Notes under the pieces: generated by a model | Told to the model about the DNA's origin: nothing | The model's input: the letters and a program-made list of their open reading frames with translations, nothing else | Databases searched by the model: none | Part shown: positions 35,360-42,424 of the stretch, in pieces | How positions within the stretch are numbered: the stretch's first letter is position 1 | Layout: every line of letters begins with the position of its first letter | Translations under genes and position numbers: made by a program | DNA from: Acinetobacter tianfuensis | GTDB taxonomy: Bacteria; Pseudomonadota; Gammaproteobacteria; Pseudomonadales; Moraxellaceae | NCBI RefSeq assembly: GCF_003611465.1 | Contig: NZ_RAXV01000035.1 | Location: forward strand, 1 to 42,424 | Direction: 5' to 3' | DNA: 42,424 bases

Positions 35360-36187
35360 TTACTCTGCTCTCTGCATTTCTATAATATTCTTCACCAGCA
35401 ATGCTGTTTTTTCAGGCTGCTCCAGCGGGAACATATGCCCGCCTTTCACCAGGCTGTAATCAATTTTATAAATTTTCTGTACATTCTGCGGAAAGCCCTG
35501 CTTATAAAAGGGACTGCTGTCTGCGGTAATTAAATGCACTGGCGGCACAGGAGCTTTGCCTGGTGTCCGCCACCACCATGCTGGCACGGTTCTGAAAATT
35601 TCAGCTTCCATATTTTTCGGTATTCGCAGCGTCACTCCGTCGCCCGACTGTGCAGGAACAAGCCCTGACTGAATAAAATCCTGAAAACAGGTTTCATCAA
35701 AATTACGGAATAAACTGTTATTGCGCATGGAGCGATAAGCCTGCTCTTTGCTTTCCCAGAAATCAGTGCGTTTCAGCGTAATACCCGCTGGCGTCAGTTT
35801 ATCTACAGCCTTCAGCTTAAGTTTCTGTGCACACTGTAACAGTATTGATTTTTTGCTCACCACAAATGGCGGGTCCATAATCACCAGCTGTGAAAACAGC
35901 TCTGGACGTTTGTAGGCACACATTAAGGTCAGCAGTGAACCAAATGAATGACCAAGACCAACAACCTTTTTGCCTGAAAATTGGTGCTCTATATCATGTA
36001 TAACCTGATCTACAAGAAACCTCCAGTCATGTGTGACAGGATAATCTGGGTGCATGCCAATCAGCGGAATATATTTCAGATCAAAATCATCTTTCAGAAA
36101 TCCGAAAAATTTTTGATAGCTGTCGCCAGGAATACCATTTGCGTGAGTAAAATGAAGCGGGGTTTTCTCTGTTTTTATTCCAGACAT
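35360..36187 (-). CDS. Alpha/beta hydrolase
   Basis: 275 residues with the start taken at ATG 36187 (GGAT about 8 nt upstream). Nucleophile Ser is in VGLGHSFGSLL, the oxyanion region is HANGIPGDSYQ, and the catalytic His is in VKGGHMFPLEQP; a lid-like helical part lies in the middle. A soluble cytoplasmic serine hydrolase or esterase-type enzyme with unknown substrate. Upstream Met codons at 36199, 36286 and 36361 are in frame but lie before the core fold. It is convergent with the fimbrial cluster and may be unrelated to it. Confidence 0.85.
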   Translation of the reverse strand: MSGIKTEKTPLHFTHANGIPGDSYQKFFGFLKDDFDLKYIPLIGMHPDYPVTHDWRFLVDQVIHDIEHQFSGKKVVGLGHSFGSLLTLMCAYKRPELFSQLVIMDPPFVVSKKSILLQCAQKLKLKAVDKLTPAGITLKRTDFWESKEQAYRSMRNNSLFRNFDETCFQDFIQSGLVPAQSGDGVTLRIPKNMEAEIFRTVPAWWWRTPGKAPVPPVHLITADSSPFYKQGFPQNVQKIYKIDYSLVKGGHMFPLEQPEKTALLVKNIIEMQRAE

Positions 36188-36539
36188 TCTGATATCCATT
36201 TTCAGTTTTTCTGTTTCAATTTTCTGCTCTTTCAGCGAATGAAGTATAGCCTTGTTCAGCTCATAAAAAAGTACCCTAAAGTGCATTTTTATATCTGAGG
36301 CTCTCAAATAAAGTGCAGCAGAGATTAACTTATTGGAAGAAAGCAATTGGATACATGTCATCTCGCATCTTGATATTCAATGAAATCTCAAACCAATCAC
36401 TTCTTATGCTTCAGTCAGCCTGTATTGAACCTGCCGCTTCATAGAGCAGAATAAAACAAAGCGGAAAGCTCTTGCACAATCCTCGGCCAGCAGAGCAACT
36501 GCAAAAGCATTCATGGTCGGCTCATAGAAATTGAGCTTC
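36188..36539. other. Region without a supported gene, left of the transposase remnant
   Basis: Part of it can be read as an N-terminal extension of the hydrolase gene. A 61-codon minus-strand frame at 36404-36589 has no ribosome site and overlaps the IS30 remnant. I see no gene. The left end of the decayed insertion sequence may be here. Confidence 0.35.
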
Positions 36540-36981
36540 AGGCTCAGTTTAGTGATCTGAAAACAGATACGAGTGCAGGCAAGAAACACAGAAATCTTTG
36601 GTGTCTATTGCAGATCGGAAAATGGATTATCTTTAGCTGAAAAAAACAACTCACGCAAGGCTGTAGAGGTTTGCCAAGCCGCAATCAACCTATTGAATCT
36701 GGTTAAAATCAGCTAAAAACAATGACAGCAGATTAAGCTGAGGAGTTCAGTTTGCATGAGCATACTGCAATAGAATTAGATATAGACTGGTATTTCGCTG
36801 ATTCTTATATAGTGCTTGGCAATGCAGTACAAATGAAAAAGGCTGTGATTTAAATAACGATACAAATGCATATGTTTCAGACATCACTCAACGCTTGAAT
36901 CATCAGTCAAGAAAAAGATTCGGCCTTAAAAGTCAGCGTCAGGTATTATGGCGACAGCATGGTGATGCACTTCAAATGTAA
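36540..36981 (+). pseudogene. Decayed IS30-family transposase
   Basis: Fragments of an IS30 transposase in successive frames: SDLKTDTSAGKKH, then KSLVSIADRKMDYL, then LSLAEKNNSRKAVEVCQAAI, then a segment with an in-frame TAA (MTAD, stop, AEEFSLHEHTAIELDIDWYFAD), then WQCSTNEKG, and finally DITQRLNHQSRKRFGLKS to a stop at 36981. These align in order with the DDE domain and the typical C-terminus (the DWYFADxYxSWQRxTNE and LNxRPRK patterns). At least four frameshifts, one stop and an internal deletion make it dead. No terminal inverted repeats were found. Confidence 0.8.
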
Positions 36982-37172
36982 ATCTACGAAATAAAATAAA
37001 GCTGTATTTTACAGACAGATAGCATGAACGAACTGCAATCATTCAGTCGCATTAACCATATATTTACTGTACATTGATAAACCGAGTGAATTTTTCAGTT
37101 TGCAGTATCTCTGCATAATTACACTTAGCCAATAAAAAGCGTGAGCGCTGTCATGATAATAAGAGGGACAAC

Positions 37173-37463
37173 ATGAGCAATAGCACAAATCCAGAAGAGT
37201 TTATTTTAAACATTTACGACACACTTGTTCGCGACTGGAATCCCATGGCGCTGGATAATCCATCAGAGGCCCAAAACACTTATGACAGCTATATCGACGG
37301 TATTTTAGATATATTGGCGGAAGAGGAAAATGCTTCTGCACACAAAATTGCGGCCTACCTTGTACGTATAGAACGTGACTATTTAGACCTTAATCCTAAT
37401 CCGCAGCGCGCTACAGCAAGCGCTGAAAAAATCTGGCAGCACTTTATGCAGTTCGCTCACTGA
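37173..37463 (+). CDS. Small hypothetical protein (96 aa)
   Basis: MSNSTNPEEFILNIYDTLVRDWNPMALDNPS and on: soluble, acidic, helical. The arrangement WNPMxL ... YDSYIDGILDIL ... IAAYLVRIERDYL ... AEKIW recalls the small DUF1871 family, which has no known function; I hold that loosely. AGAGGGA precedes the ATG (about 8 nt). It is followed after 8 nt by another small gene, probably as an operon. Confidence 0.75.
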   Translation: MSNSTNPEEFILNIYDTLVRDWNPMALDNPSEAQNTYDSYIDGILDILAEEENASAHKIAAYLVRIERDYLDLNPNPQRATASAEKIWQHFMQFAH

Positions 37464-37471
37464 GACGAACA

Positions 37472-37867
37472 ATGCGTTTTATCGATACGTTTAATGCAGC
37501 CGAATCTGAAAGGCATATTTCTTTAGACCTGTATCAGCCCTTAGAACTTCAAATCAAGGCGCTGGCACATCAGATTCGCTTATACGAACCCGAAATTATT
37601 GTGGCTTCAGATGCAGAAGCCGATTTAGTATTAGCCGCGCTGCCACACTTAGCCTGCTGTGCCGCCGTTTTAGAACAGCCGCTGCTTAGGCATGTCAAAC
37701 CTGAACAGCTGCAGGCGCAGCATCATATTCATATCCGCCTGCGCACACCCCACCCTATGTTTCAGCTACTTGCTGAAAAGTTTTTTGTCATTGATACAGA
37801 AGACGAAAGCTTAGAGTATTCCGTGCAGCACTTGCTGAATACCTACATGATTGAACCGTTCGATTAA
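37472..37867 (+). CDS. Hypothetical protein (131 aa)
   Basis: MRFIDTFNAAESERHISLDLYQPLELQ and on: a soluble alpha/beta protein, His- and Leu-rich. Two adjacent Cys (HLACCAAVLEQ) near residue 70 and a terminal acidic tail. Not recognised. The start lies 8 nt after the stop of the 96-residue gene, so the two are coupled; a strong terminator follows. The pair ends convergent to rapA. Confidence 0.75.
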   Translation: MRFIDTFNAAESERHISLDLYQPLELQIKALAHQIRLYEPEIIVASDAEADLVLAALPHLACCAAVLEQPLLRHVKPEQLQAQHHIHIRLRTPHPMFQLLAEKFFVIDTEDESLEYSVQHLLNTYMIEPFD

Positions 37868-37894
37868 GCTAGACTTGCAGTAACGGCTTTGCAG

Positions 37895-37920
37895 AAAAAA
37901 GCACCCGAAGGTGCTTTTTT
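37895..37920 (+). terminator. Bidirectional terminator
   Basis: AAAAAAGCACC/GGTGCTTTTTT with a CGAA loop; serves the 37472 gene and rapA. Confidence 0.93.
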
Positions 37921-37937
37921 CATTAGATCATTCTATT

Positions 37938-40775
37938 TTATGGTTTAACAACAACCATCACTTGAATCGCTTCTGGCGTAACCGATAAGCCATCAAGCAA
38001 GCTTAACCCCTCTTTTTGCAGTTTTTGCAAACGTGCAATTTCGTCTTCACGAATGCTTGGGTTAAATTGCTTCAAGTAAGTTAAGCGGTCAATTTCATAC
38101 TGCCATTTTCCGCCATACACTTCTTTTGCCTGTTGCTTAAAGCCCGGCAATGCAGCTTTTGCAATTTCCAACGCTTGGTTATAACGGCCTTCAATCACAT
38201 CACGGCGCGCTTTAACCACTTGGCGGCAGCTATTGCCATCTAAATGATGTAAATACGGCTTCAAAATTTCAGGTGCAATTTTTTGCGATAAATCCTGACC
38301 TTTTTCACTTAACAGCACACGTACCAGCTGCTGCGGCAAGCTTGACGGCAAGTTCAATGCTTTCGGCGCAATGACATCCACCTTAAACCAAACTTCTATC
38401 AGCACTGAACCTTGCTGCAATGCAGCGGATTTCAATACAGCAACGTTGGTGCTGCCGAAACCTTGCGTATTGATCATTTCCATCACGCTTTCTGTGAATG
38501 GATGCTCTAGCGTCAAGTACTGCGCATCTTCACGCAACTGCGCTTGGTCACGGTAGAACGTTGCTGTCATGCCTTCTTCATCCAATGTCAGGCCTTGCAC
38601 CTGCATTTGATCCGTCGGCTTAATAATGACTGTACCGTTGCTTTGCTCGTCAAAGTCAATATTTGTAGACGCCATAAAGCGCTTCATGAACATTGGCAAA
38701 GTCGTGTTGTCATCATAGCTTTCTAAAGCCTGTACAATTTCCTGCGCCACAACTGGACGGCATGAGTTGTATTCAAGCAGACGGTCACGGCCAGCTTGCA
38801 GCTCAGCTTCCAAAGCTTCACGCTGTACAGACACTTCTTCAAGCAAATCTTCAAACTGCTGCCCCATATCAGTCAGCAAACAATCTTTTAAGTTTACAAT
38901 GAAGTTTTCTTGCAGCGTTTGCGCTGTAGGTGAAATATTGCAGAAAATATTCAGTGCTTCGTTATACCAGCGGAACATACGCTCTTGCGCAGTACCCACT
39001 AAATAAGGCACATGAATTTGAATACGGTTTTCTTGGCCAATACGGTCTAAACGGCCAATACGCTGCTCTAAAACGTCTGGGTTCGCCGGCAAGTCAAATA
39101 ACACGAGGTCAGAGGCAAATTGGAAGTTACGGCCTTCAGAACCAATTTCTGAACACAGTAAAATTTGCGCGCCATATGACTCTTCAGCAAAGTAAGCTGC
39201 AGCTTGGTCACGCTCAAGCAAACTCATGCCTTCATGGAACATTGCTGTACGGATCCCCGCATGCAGGCGAAGTACATTTTCCAGCGCTTCAACCACTGGA
39301 CCGCTGCGTGCGATAAGCAACACTTTATTGTGCTTCAATTCTGTGCGCAGCTTTTCCATCAGCCACATCAGACGCGGATCATGTTCCATCCAAGCGCCAT
39401 CTAATTGCGCTTCTTCTGGCCACATTTGCTCACGCAGCTTACCGTCTTTAGACCAGTTTTCCGGCGCGGGCAATGGTGCTGGCTGGCAGTCACGGCCTGG
39501 GAAACCCTGAATTGCTTCACGTGTATTGCGGAATAAAATACGGCCCGTGCCATGACGGTCTAAAATTTCATGAATCGCGCGGAAACGCTGCTCAGGCGTA
39601 TCTTCAATACGCTGGCCTAACAGCACTTCGACTGCCTCTAAATGCGCAGCTTCAAGCGGCATATCAGACATCAGCACTTCTGCAATTTTTGCAGTCTGCT
39701 GATATTGCTCTTCTTCATCTAAGAAACGGTCAAGCGAGTTAAAACGTGAAGGATCCAGCAGACGTAAACGCGCAAAATGGCTTTCTACACCCAACTGCTC
39801 TGGTGTTGCTGTTAACAGCAATACACCAGCCGTTTGCTGTGCCAGCTCTTCAATCAGGTCATAACGGTCATTGCCGCCTTCCTCTTCGCTCCACATCAAA
39901 TGATGCGCTTCATCGACCACCAGCAAGTCAAAACCAGCTTCAAGCGCCTGTTCACGCAAGTCATCATGGTCAATCATCAAATCGACAGATGCGATGATAC
40001 GCTGCTCTGTCAAGAATGGATTTAAATCGGGATCATGTTCTTTAATTGAAGCTGTACGGGTCAAATCAAATAAAGAGAACTCAAGATTGAAACGGCGGCG
40101 CATTTCAATCATCCACTGATATTGCAGTGAATCTGGGACTAAAACTAAAATGCGTTCAGAGCGGCCTGTTTTCAGCTGCTGATGAATAATCAGACCCGCT
40201 TCAATGGTTTTACCCAAGCCAACTTCATCGGCTAACAATACACGCGGTGCAAAACGCTTACCAACTTCGTGTGCAATATATAACTGATGCGGAATCAGGC
40301 CCACACGAGAACCAACTAAACCGCGCAATGGGCTCGCTTTCATATTCGCTTGCATGAGCAAAGCTTCAATACGTAAGTCATACCATTCTTTGTAGTCTAC
40401 TTGGCTGGCAAGCAGACGGTCTAAAGGTTTAGACAGCTGAATATTGGCGCCAATACGTGTTTCATTCAGCGCTTTACGCTCTTCTGTGCCGTCTTCTAAA
40501 GTGCGGATCACGTTATAACGCAGCACACCGTTGCGGTCTTCAACAGATTCTACTGTCCAAGCTGCACCCTCTTGGTCTTGCAGCTCATCGCCAGCATTAA
40601 AAACAATACGGGACAAAGGGGCATTATTGCGTGCATATACACGGGTTTCATCGCTTTTTGGAAATAAAATGCTGATTGAACGTTCGTCAACGTCAATAAG
40701 GACACCTAAACCAAGCTCTGTTTCTGTATCAGATAACCAACGCTGACCAATAGCAAACTGCTGCAATTTTTCCAC
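37938..40775 (-). CDS. rapA: RNA polymerase-associated SWI2/SNF2 ATPase RapA
   Basis: 945 residues (968 in E. coli). The N-terminal double Tudor-like domain is about 1-110, the first RecA-like lobe carries LLADEVGLGKTIEAGL (Walker A near residue 185) and LLVVDEAHH (Walker B near 290), and the second lobe holds LLCSEIGSEGRNFQFA and EQRIGRLDRIGQ (motif VI). A C-terminal Rpb-binding region follows. RapA binds core RNA polymerase and uses ATP hydrolysis to recycle it after transcription. The start is a GTG at 40775; a TTG at 40766 behind AAGGTGG may be the true start. Confidence 0.95.
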   Translation of the reverse strand: MEKLQQFAIGQRWLSDTETELGLGVLIDVDERSISILFPKSDETRVYARNNAPLSRIVFNAGDELQDQEGAAWTVESVEDRNGVLRYNVIRTLEDGTEERKALNETRIGANIQLSKPLDRLLASQVDYKEWYDLRIEALLMQANMKASPLRGLVGSRVGLIPHQLYIAHEVGKRFAPRVLLADEVGLGKTIEAGLIIHQQLKTGRSERILVLVPDSLQYQWMIEMRRRFNLEFSLFDLTRTASIKEHDPDLNPFLTEQRIIASVDLMIDHDDLREQALEAGFDLLVVDEAHHLMWSEEEGGNDRYDLIEELAQQTAGVLLLTATPEQLGVESHFARLRLLDPSRFNSLDRFLDEEEQYQQTAKIAEVLMSDMPLEAAHLEAVEVLLGQRIEDTPEQRFRAIHEILDRHGTGRILFRNTREAIQGFPGRDCQPAPLPAPENWSKDGKLREQMWPEEAQLDGAWMEHDPRLMWLMEKLRTELKHNKVLLIARSGPVVEALENVLRLHAGIRTAMFHEGMSLLERDQAAAYFAEESYGAQILLCSEIGSEGRNFQFASDLVLFDLPANPDVLEQRIGRLDRIGQENRIQIHVPYLVGTAQERMFRWYNEALNIFCNISPTAQTLQENFIVNLKDCLLTDMGQQFEDLLEEVSVQREALEAELQAGRDRLLEYNSCRPVVAQEIVQALESYDDNTTLPMFMKRFMASTNIDFDEQSNGTVIIKPTDQMQVQGLTLDEEGMTATFYRDQAQLREDAQYLTLEHPFTESVMEMINTQGFGSTNVAVLKSAALQQGSVLIEVWFKVDVIAPKALNLPSSLPQQLVRVLLSEKGQDLSQKIAPEILKPYLHHLDGNSCRQVVKARRDVIEGRYNQALEIAKAALPGFKQQAKEVYGGKWQYEIDRLTYLKQFNPSIREDEIARLQKLQKEGLSLLDGLSVTPEAIQVMVVVKP

Positions 40776-40912
40776 CTTTATCTAGAGTTAGGACTGCGAT
40801 TTTGAGACCCAAACATTGAAGTTTATTTGAGCAAAAAAATGCATCTCTTAGCAATATATTTTGACATAAAGCCCACTAAAATGTGAGCGAAATAACCGAT
40901 ATTTTTCAGACA

Positions 40913-41557
40913 TTAAAACGGCACAGGACAATTAAACTCAACGTCTTGCTCAGTTTTAGGATGTTTAAAGCTTAATTGCGCTGCATGCAGGCATAAACGA
41001 GCAGACAGCGCCTGCTGTTCAGGGCTTGCATATAGGGTATCCCCAATGATTGGATGACCTAAATACTGCATGTGCACCCGAAGCTGATGCGAACGCCCTG
41101 TAATTGGAGTCAAGATCATCCGCGTCACAGGAGAGCCGTCAATTTCAAATTGTTCAGCAGCTTTCCAGTACGTTAATGCGGGCTTATTGTGTGATGGCGC
41201 AGCAATATGCAAAGGCGGATGCTCTGGATCGTAAATCACAGGGACATCTACAGTGCCTTCACCATGCAAATGGCCTGCCACAATAGCTTGATATGTTTTG
41301 GAGGTCTGACGTTCTTGGAACTGACGGGAGATGCGGTTTTGACCCAATTTAGAAAGTGCAAAAACCAAGATGCCTGATGTATCGCGGTCTAAGCGGTGAA
41401 TCAGCAAAGTTCTTGGTTCTGCTTGGAGTAAGCGATTGATTAGACAGTCCTGCAAATCTGCAGTTTTTCCTGGTACTGTGAGCAAGCCTGCAGGCTTATG
41501 TATCACCATAAAATCTTCATCACGATGAATCAAATGTTCTGCTAGAAAATTATTCAA
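40913..41557 (-). CDS. rluA: Dual-specificity rRNA/tRNA pseudouridine synthase RluA
   Basis: 214 residues (219 in E. coli RluA). The catalytic Asp is in LLIHRLDRDTSGIL; the small domain without S4 begins directly with VIHKPAGLLTVPG, as in RluA, and the conserved TGRSHQLRVHMQYLGHPIIGD block is present near residue 165. RluA modifies U746 of 23S rRNA and U32 of some tRNAs. Cytoplasmic. It lies 137 nt from rapA on the same strand, the order seen in E. coli as well (rluA beside rapA). I favour RluA over other RluA-family members for length and context. Confidence 0.88.
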   Translation of the reverse strand: MNNFLAEHLIHRDEDFMVIHKPAGLLTVPGKTADLQDCLINRLLQAEPRTLLIHRLDRDTSGILVFALSKLGQNRISRQFQERQTSKTYQAIVAGHLHGEGTVDVPVIYDPEHPPLHIAAPSHNKPALTYWKAAEQFEIDGSPVTRMILTPITGRSHQLRVHMQYLGHPIIGDTLYASPEQQALSARLCLHAAQLSFKHPKTEQDVEFNCPVPF

Positions 41558-41689
41558 TGTTCAATCCAGGCCAATCGCGAAAACAAGGGCGCAATGATAG
41601 AAAGCTTAAGCAAGAATTACAATGCGCAAAGTCTGAATTGGTGATGATTTTTCCTATTTTATAAAAAAATATTTTCGATTTGCTGAAAT

Positions 41690-42394
41690 TTAATTTTCAG
41701 GCATCAAAATTTGCAGCAATTCGGCTGCAGTTGCATGCTGCCAAAAACTTTCATAGGTAATATTTGCACCATTGGCACGCCATAGTCCAACTAGACTGAC
41801 CATGGCCACAGAGTCTAAGCCATAGCTGCGTAAATCGGTTAATGGATCAATTTCTAAGGCATCCATATCCAGCTGTTCTGCAATTGCTAATAATATGCCT
41901 TTTGCCGATAAAACAAATTCTGCAGGCGCTGATAGATTCCAAAGCCGCATTAAACTGTAGCTATTCATATGATGAATGCCTTGCTCTGAAATTGCATCCA
42001 CCCATTGAATATGCTGTTCCTGAGTATTCAGCACAACTGCATCGTCTATCACACAGATTTGTTCAGTTACGCTGTATAGATGCGGCAAAATCTGTTTCAG
42101 CATAGGCGTTATTTGCCCGGCAAAGATCAGCTGCGGATGTGTAGTTGCATATTCACCGAGCTGCTGCATGCCTTGAAGCAAATCATCACCATATAAATCA
42201 ACAATTGGAATCTCTAAGGCTTTGGCTTTATTGGTCAGCTGGATAATATTTTCCATTAATTGTGTATCTTGTACGCCCTGCTGCATACGTAAGTTTTGCA
42301 GTCCTACTAATACCAATACAGACTGCTCAGATGACAGCTGCCATTTCGATTGAGATGGTGCAAATTGGATTTTTTTGGGCATAGCGTAAAGCAT
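41690..42394 (-). CDS. Isochorismatase-like/aryl carrier protein fusion, enzyme half degenerate
   Basis: 234 residues. C-terminal about 160-234 is a carrier domain with the pantetheine Ser195 in RSYGLDSVAMVSLVG, most like the aryl carrier domain of EntB/DhbB/BasF siderophore synthases. Residues about 22-150 look like the isochorismatase fold, but the catalytic Asp of the family (xIDMQN) is replaced: VLVLVGLQN has Gly31 at that place, and the usual Lys and Cys regions are not evident. It is shorter than BasF/EntB (about 285). I infer a carrier protein with an inactive or altered enzyme half. The start at 42394 is chosen; ATG 42382 (MPKKIQF) is an alternative. Upstream context is cut by the window edge. 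Confidence 0.72.
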   Translation of the reverse strand: MLYAMPKKIQFAPSQSKWQLSSEQSVLVLVGLQNLRMQQGVQDTQLMENIIQLTNKAKALEIPIVDLYGDDLLQGMQQLGEYATTHPQLIFAGQITPMLKQILPHLYSVTEQICVIDDAVVLNTQEQHIQWVDAISEQGIHHMNSYSLMRLWNLSAPAEFVLSAKGILLAIAEQLDMDALEIDPLTDLRSYGLDSVAMVSLVGLWRANGANITYESFWQHATAAELLQILMPEN

Positions 42395-42424
42395 AGGAGG
42401 CTCGGCACAATACTCACGTTAGAA

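Noticed and set aside
36404..36589. A 61-codon minus-strand frame
   Set aside because: No ribosome site, odd composition, and it overlaps the transposase remnant on the other strand.

Overview
The window reads as a chromosomal segment of a gammaproteobacterium of the genus Acinetobacter (Moraxellaceae). This rests on gene content and order recognised by eye (acnB, yebC, ychF, purT-glnD-dapC, alaA with an N-terminal extension, rapA, rluA), moderate-to-low GC, and many small Acinetobacter-type lipoproteins. No database search was run, so the species is not assigned; the gene content does not look like a typical A. baumannii csu locus.

Layout. 1-8.5 kb: a low-GC partial gene of unknown function at the left edge, then a minus-strand series with acnB, small hypothetical and lipoprotein genes (one a DUF333 plus I78-inhibitor fusion), yebC and a PlsC-like acyltransferase. 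A 37-codon membrane protein gene, a CAU-anticodon tRNA (probably tRNA-Ile2) and an Lrp/AsnC regulator follow. 9-17 kb: an unusual 430-residue protein built of about six 56-residue repeats and lacking Arg, Cys and Trp; a GST-like protein, ychF, a secreted protein with a heptad-repeat Lys/Ala tail, an Mpo1-like membrane protein divergent from a Crp-family regulator with a palindromic operator candidate between them, a broken small secreted-protein gene, a lipoprotein, and azlCD. 17.2-26.9 kb: purT-glnD-dapC (purine, nitrogen signalling and lysine/peptidoglycan precursors), a TonB-C-like periplasmic protein, a msrB-gpx oxidative-repair pair, alaA and an MFS transporter.

27-37 kb is the accessory part. 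It holds a 50-residue membrane protein, a nonsense- and frameshift-inactivated gene coupled to a low-GC lipoprotein, a remnant of an AlpA-type regulator, rluE, an orphan NarL/FixJ response regulator next to a heptanucleotide tandem repeat, a compact archaic-type (spore-coat-U) chaperone-usher fimbrial cluster with no evident tip-adhesin gene, an alpha/beta hydrolase, and a heavily frameshifted IS30-family transposase remnant. 37-42.4 kb returns to core genes: a pair of small hypothetical genes, rapA, rluA, and an isochorismatase-like/aryl-carrier protein whose enzyme half appears to have lost its catalytic Asp.

The best candidates for something undescribed are the 56-residue-repeat protein at 9009-10301, the alaA gene with a DNA-binding-like N-terminal extension preceded by three helically phased direct repeats, and the minimal fimbrial cluster with its adjacent orphan regulator and a shared promoter motif. 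No CRISPR array, intact insertion sequence, prophage or rRNA was seen.
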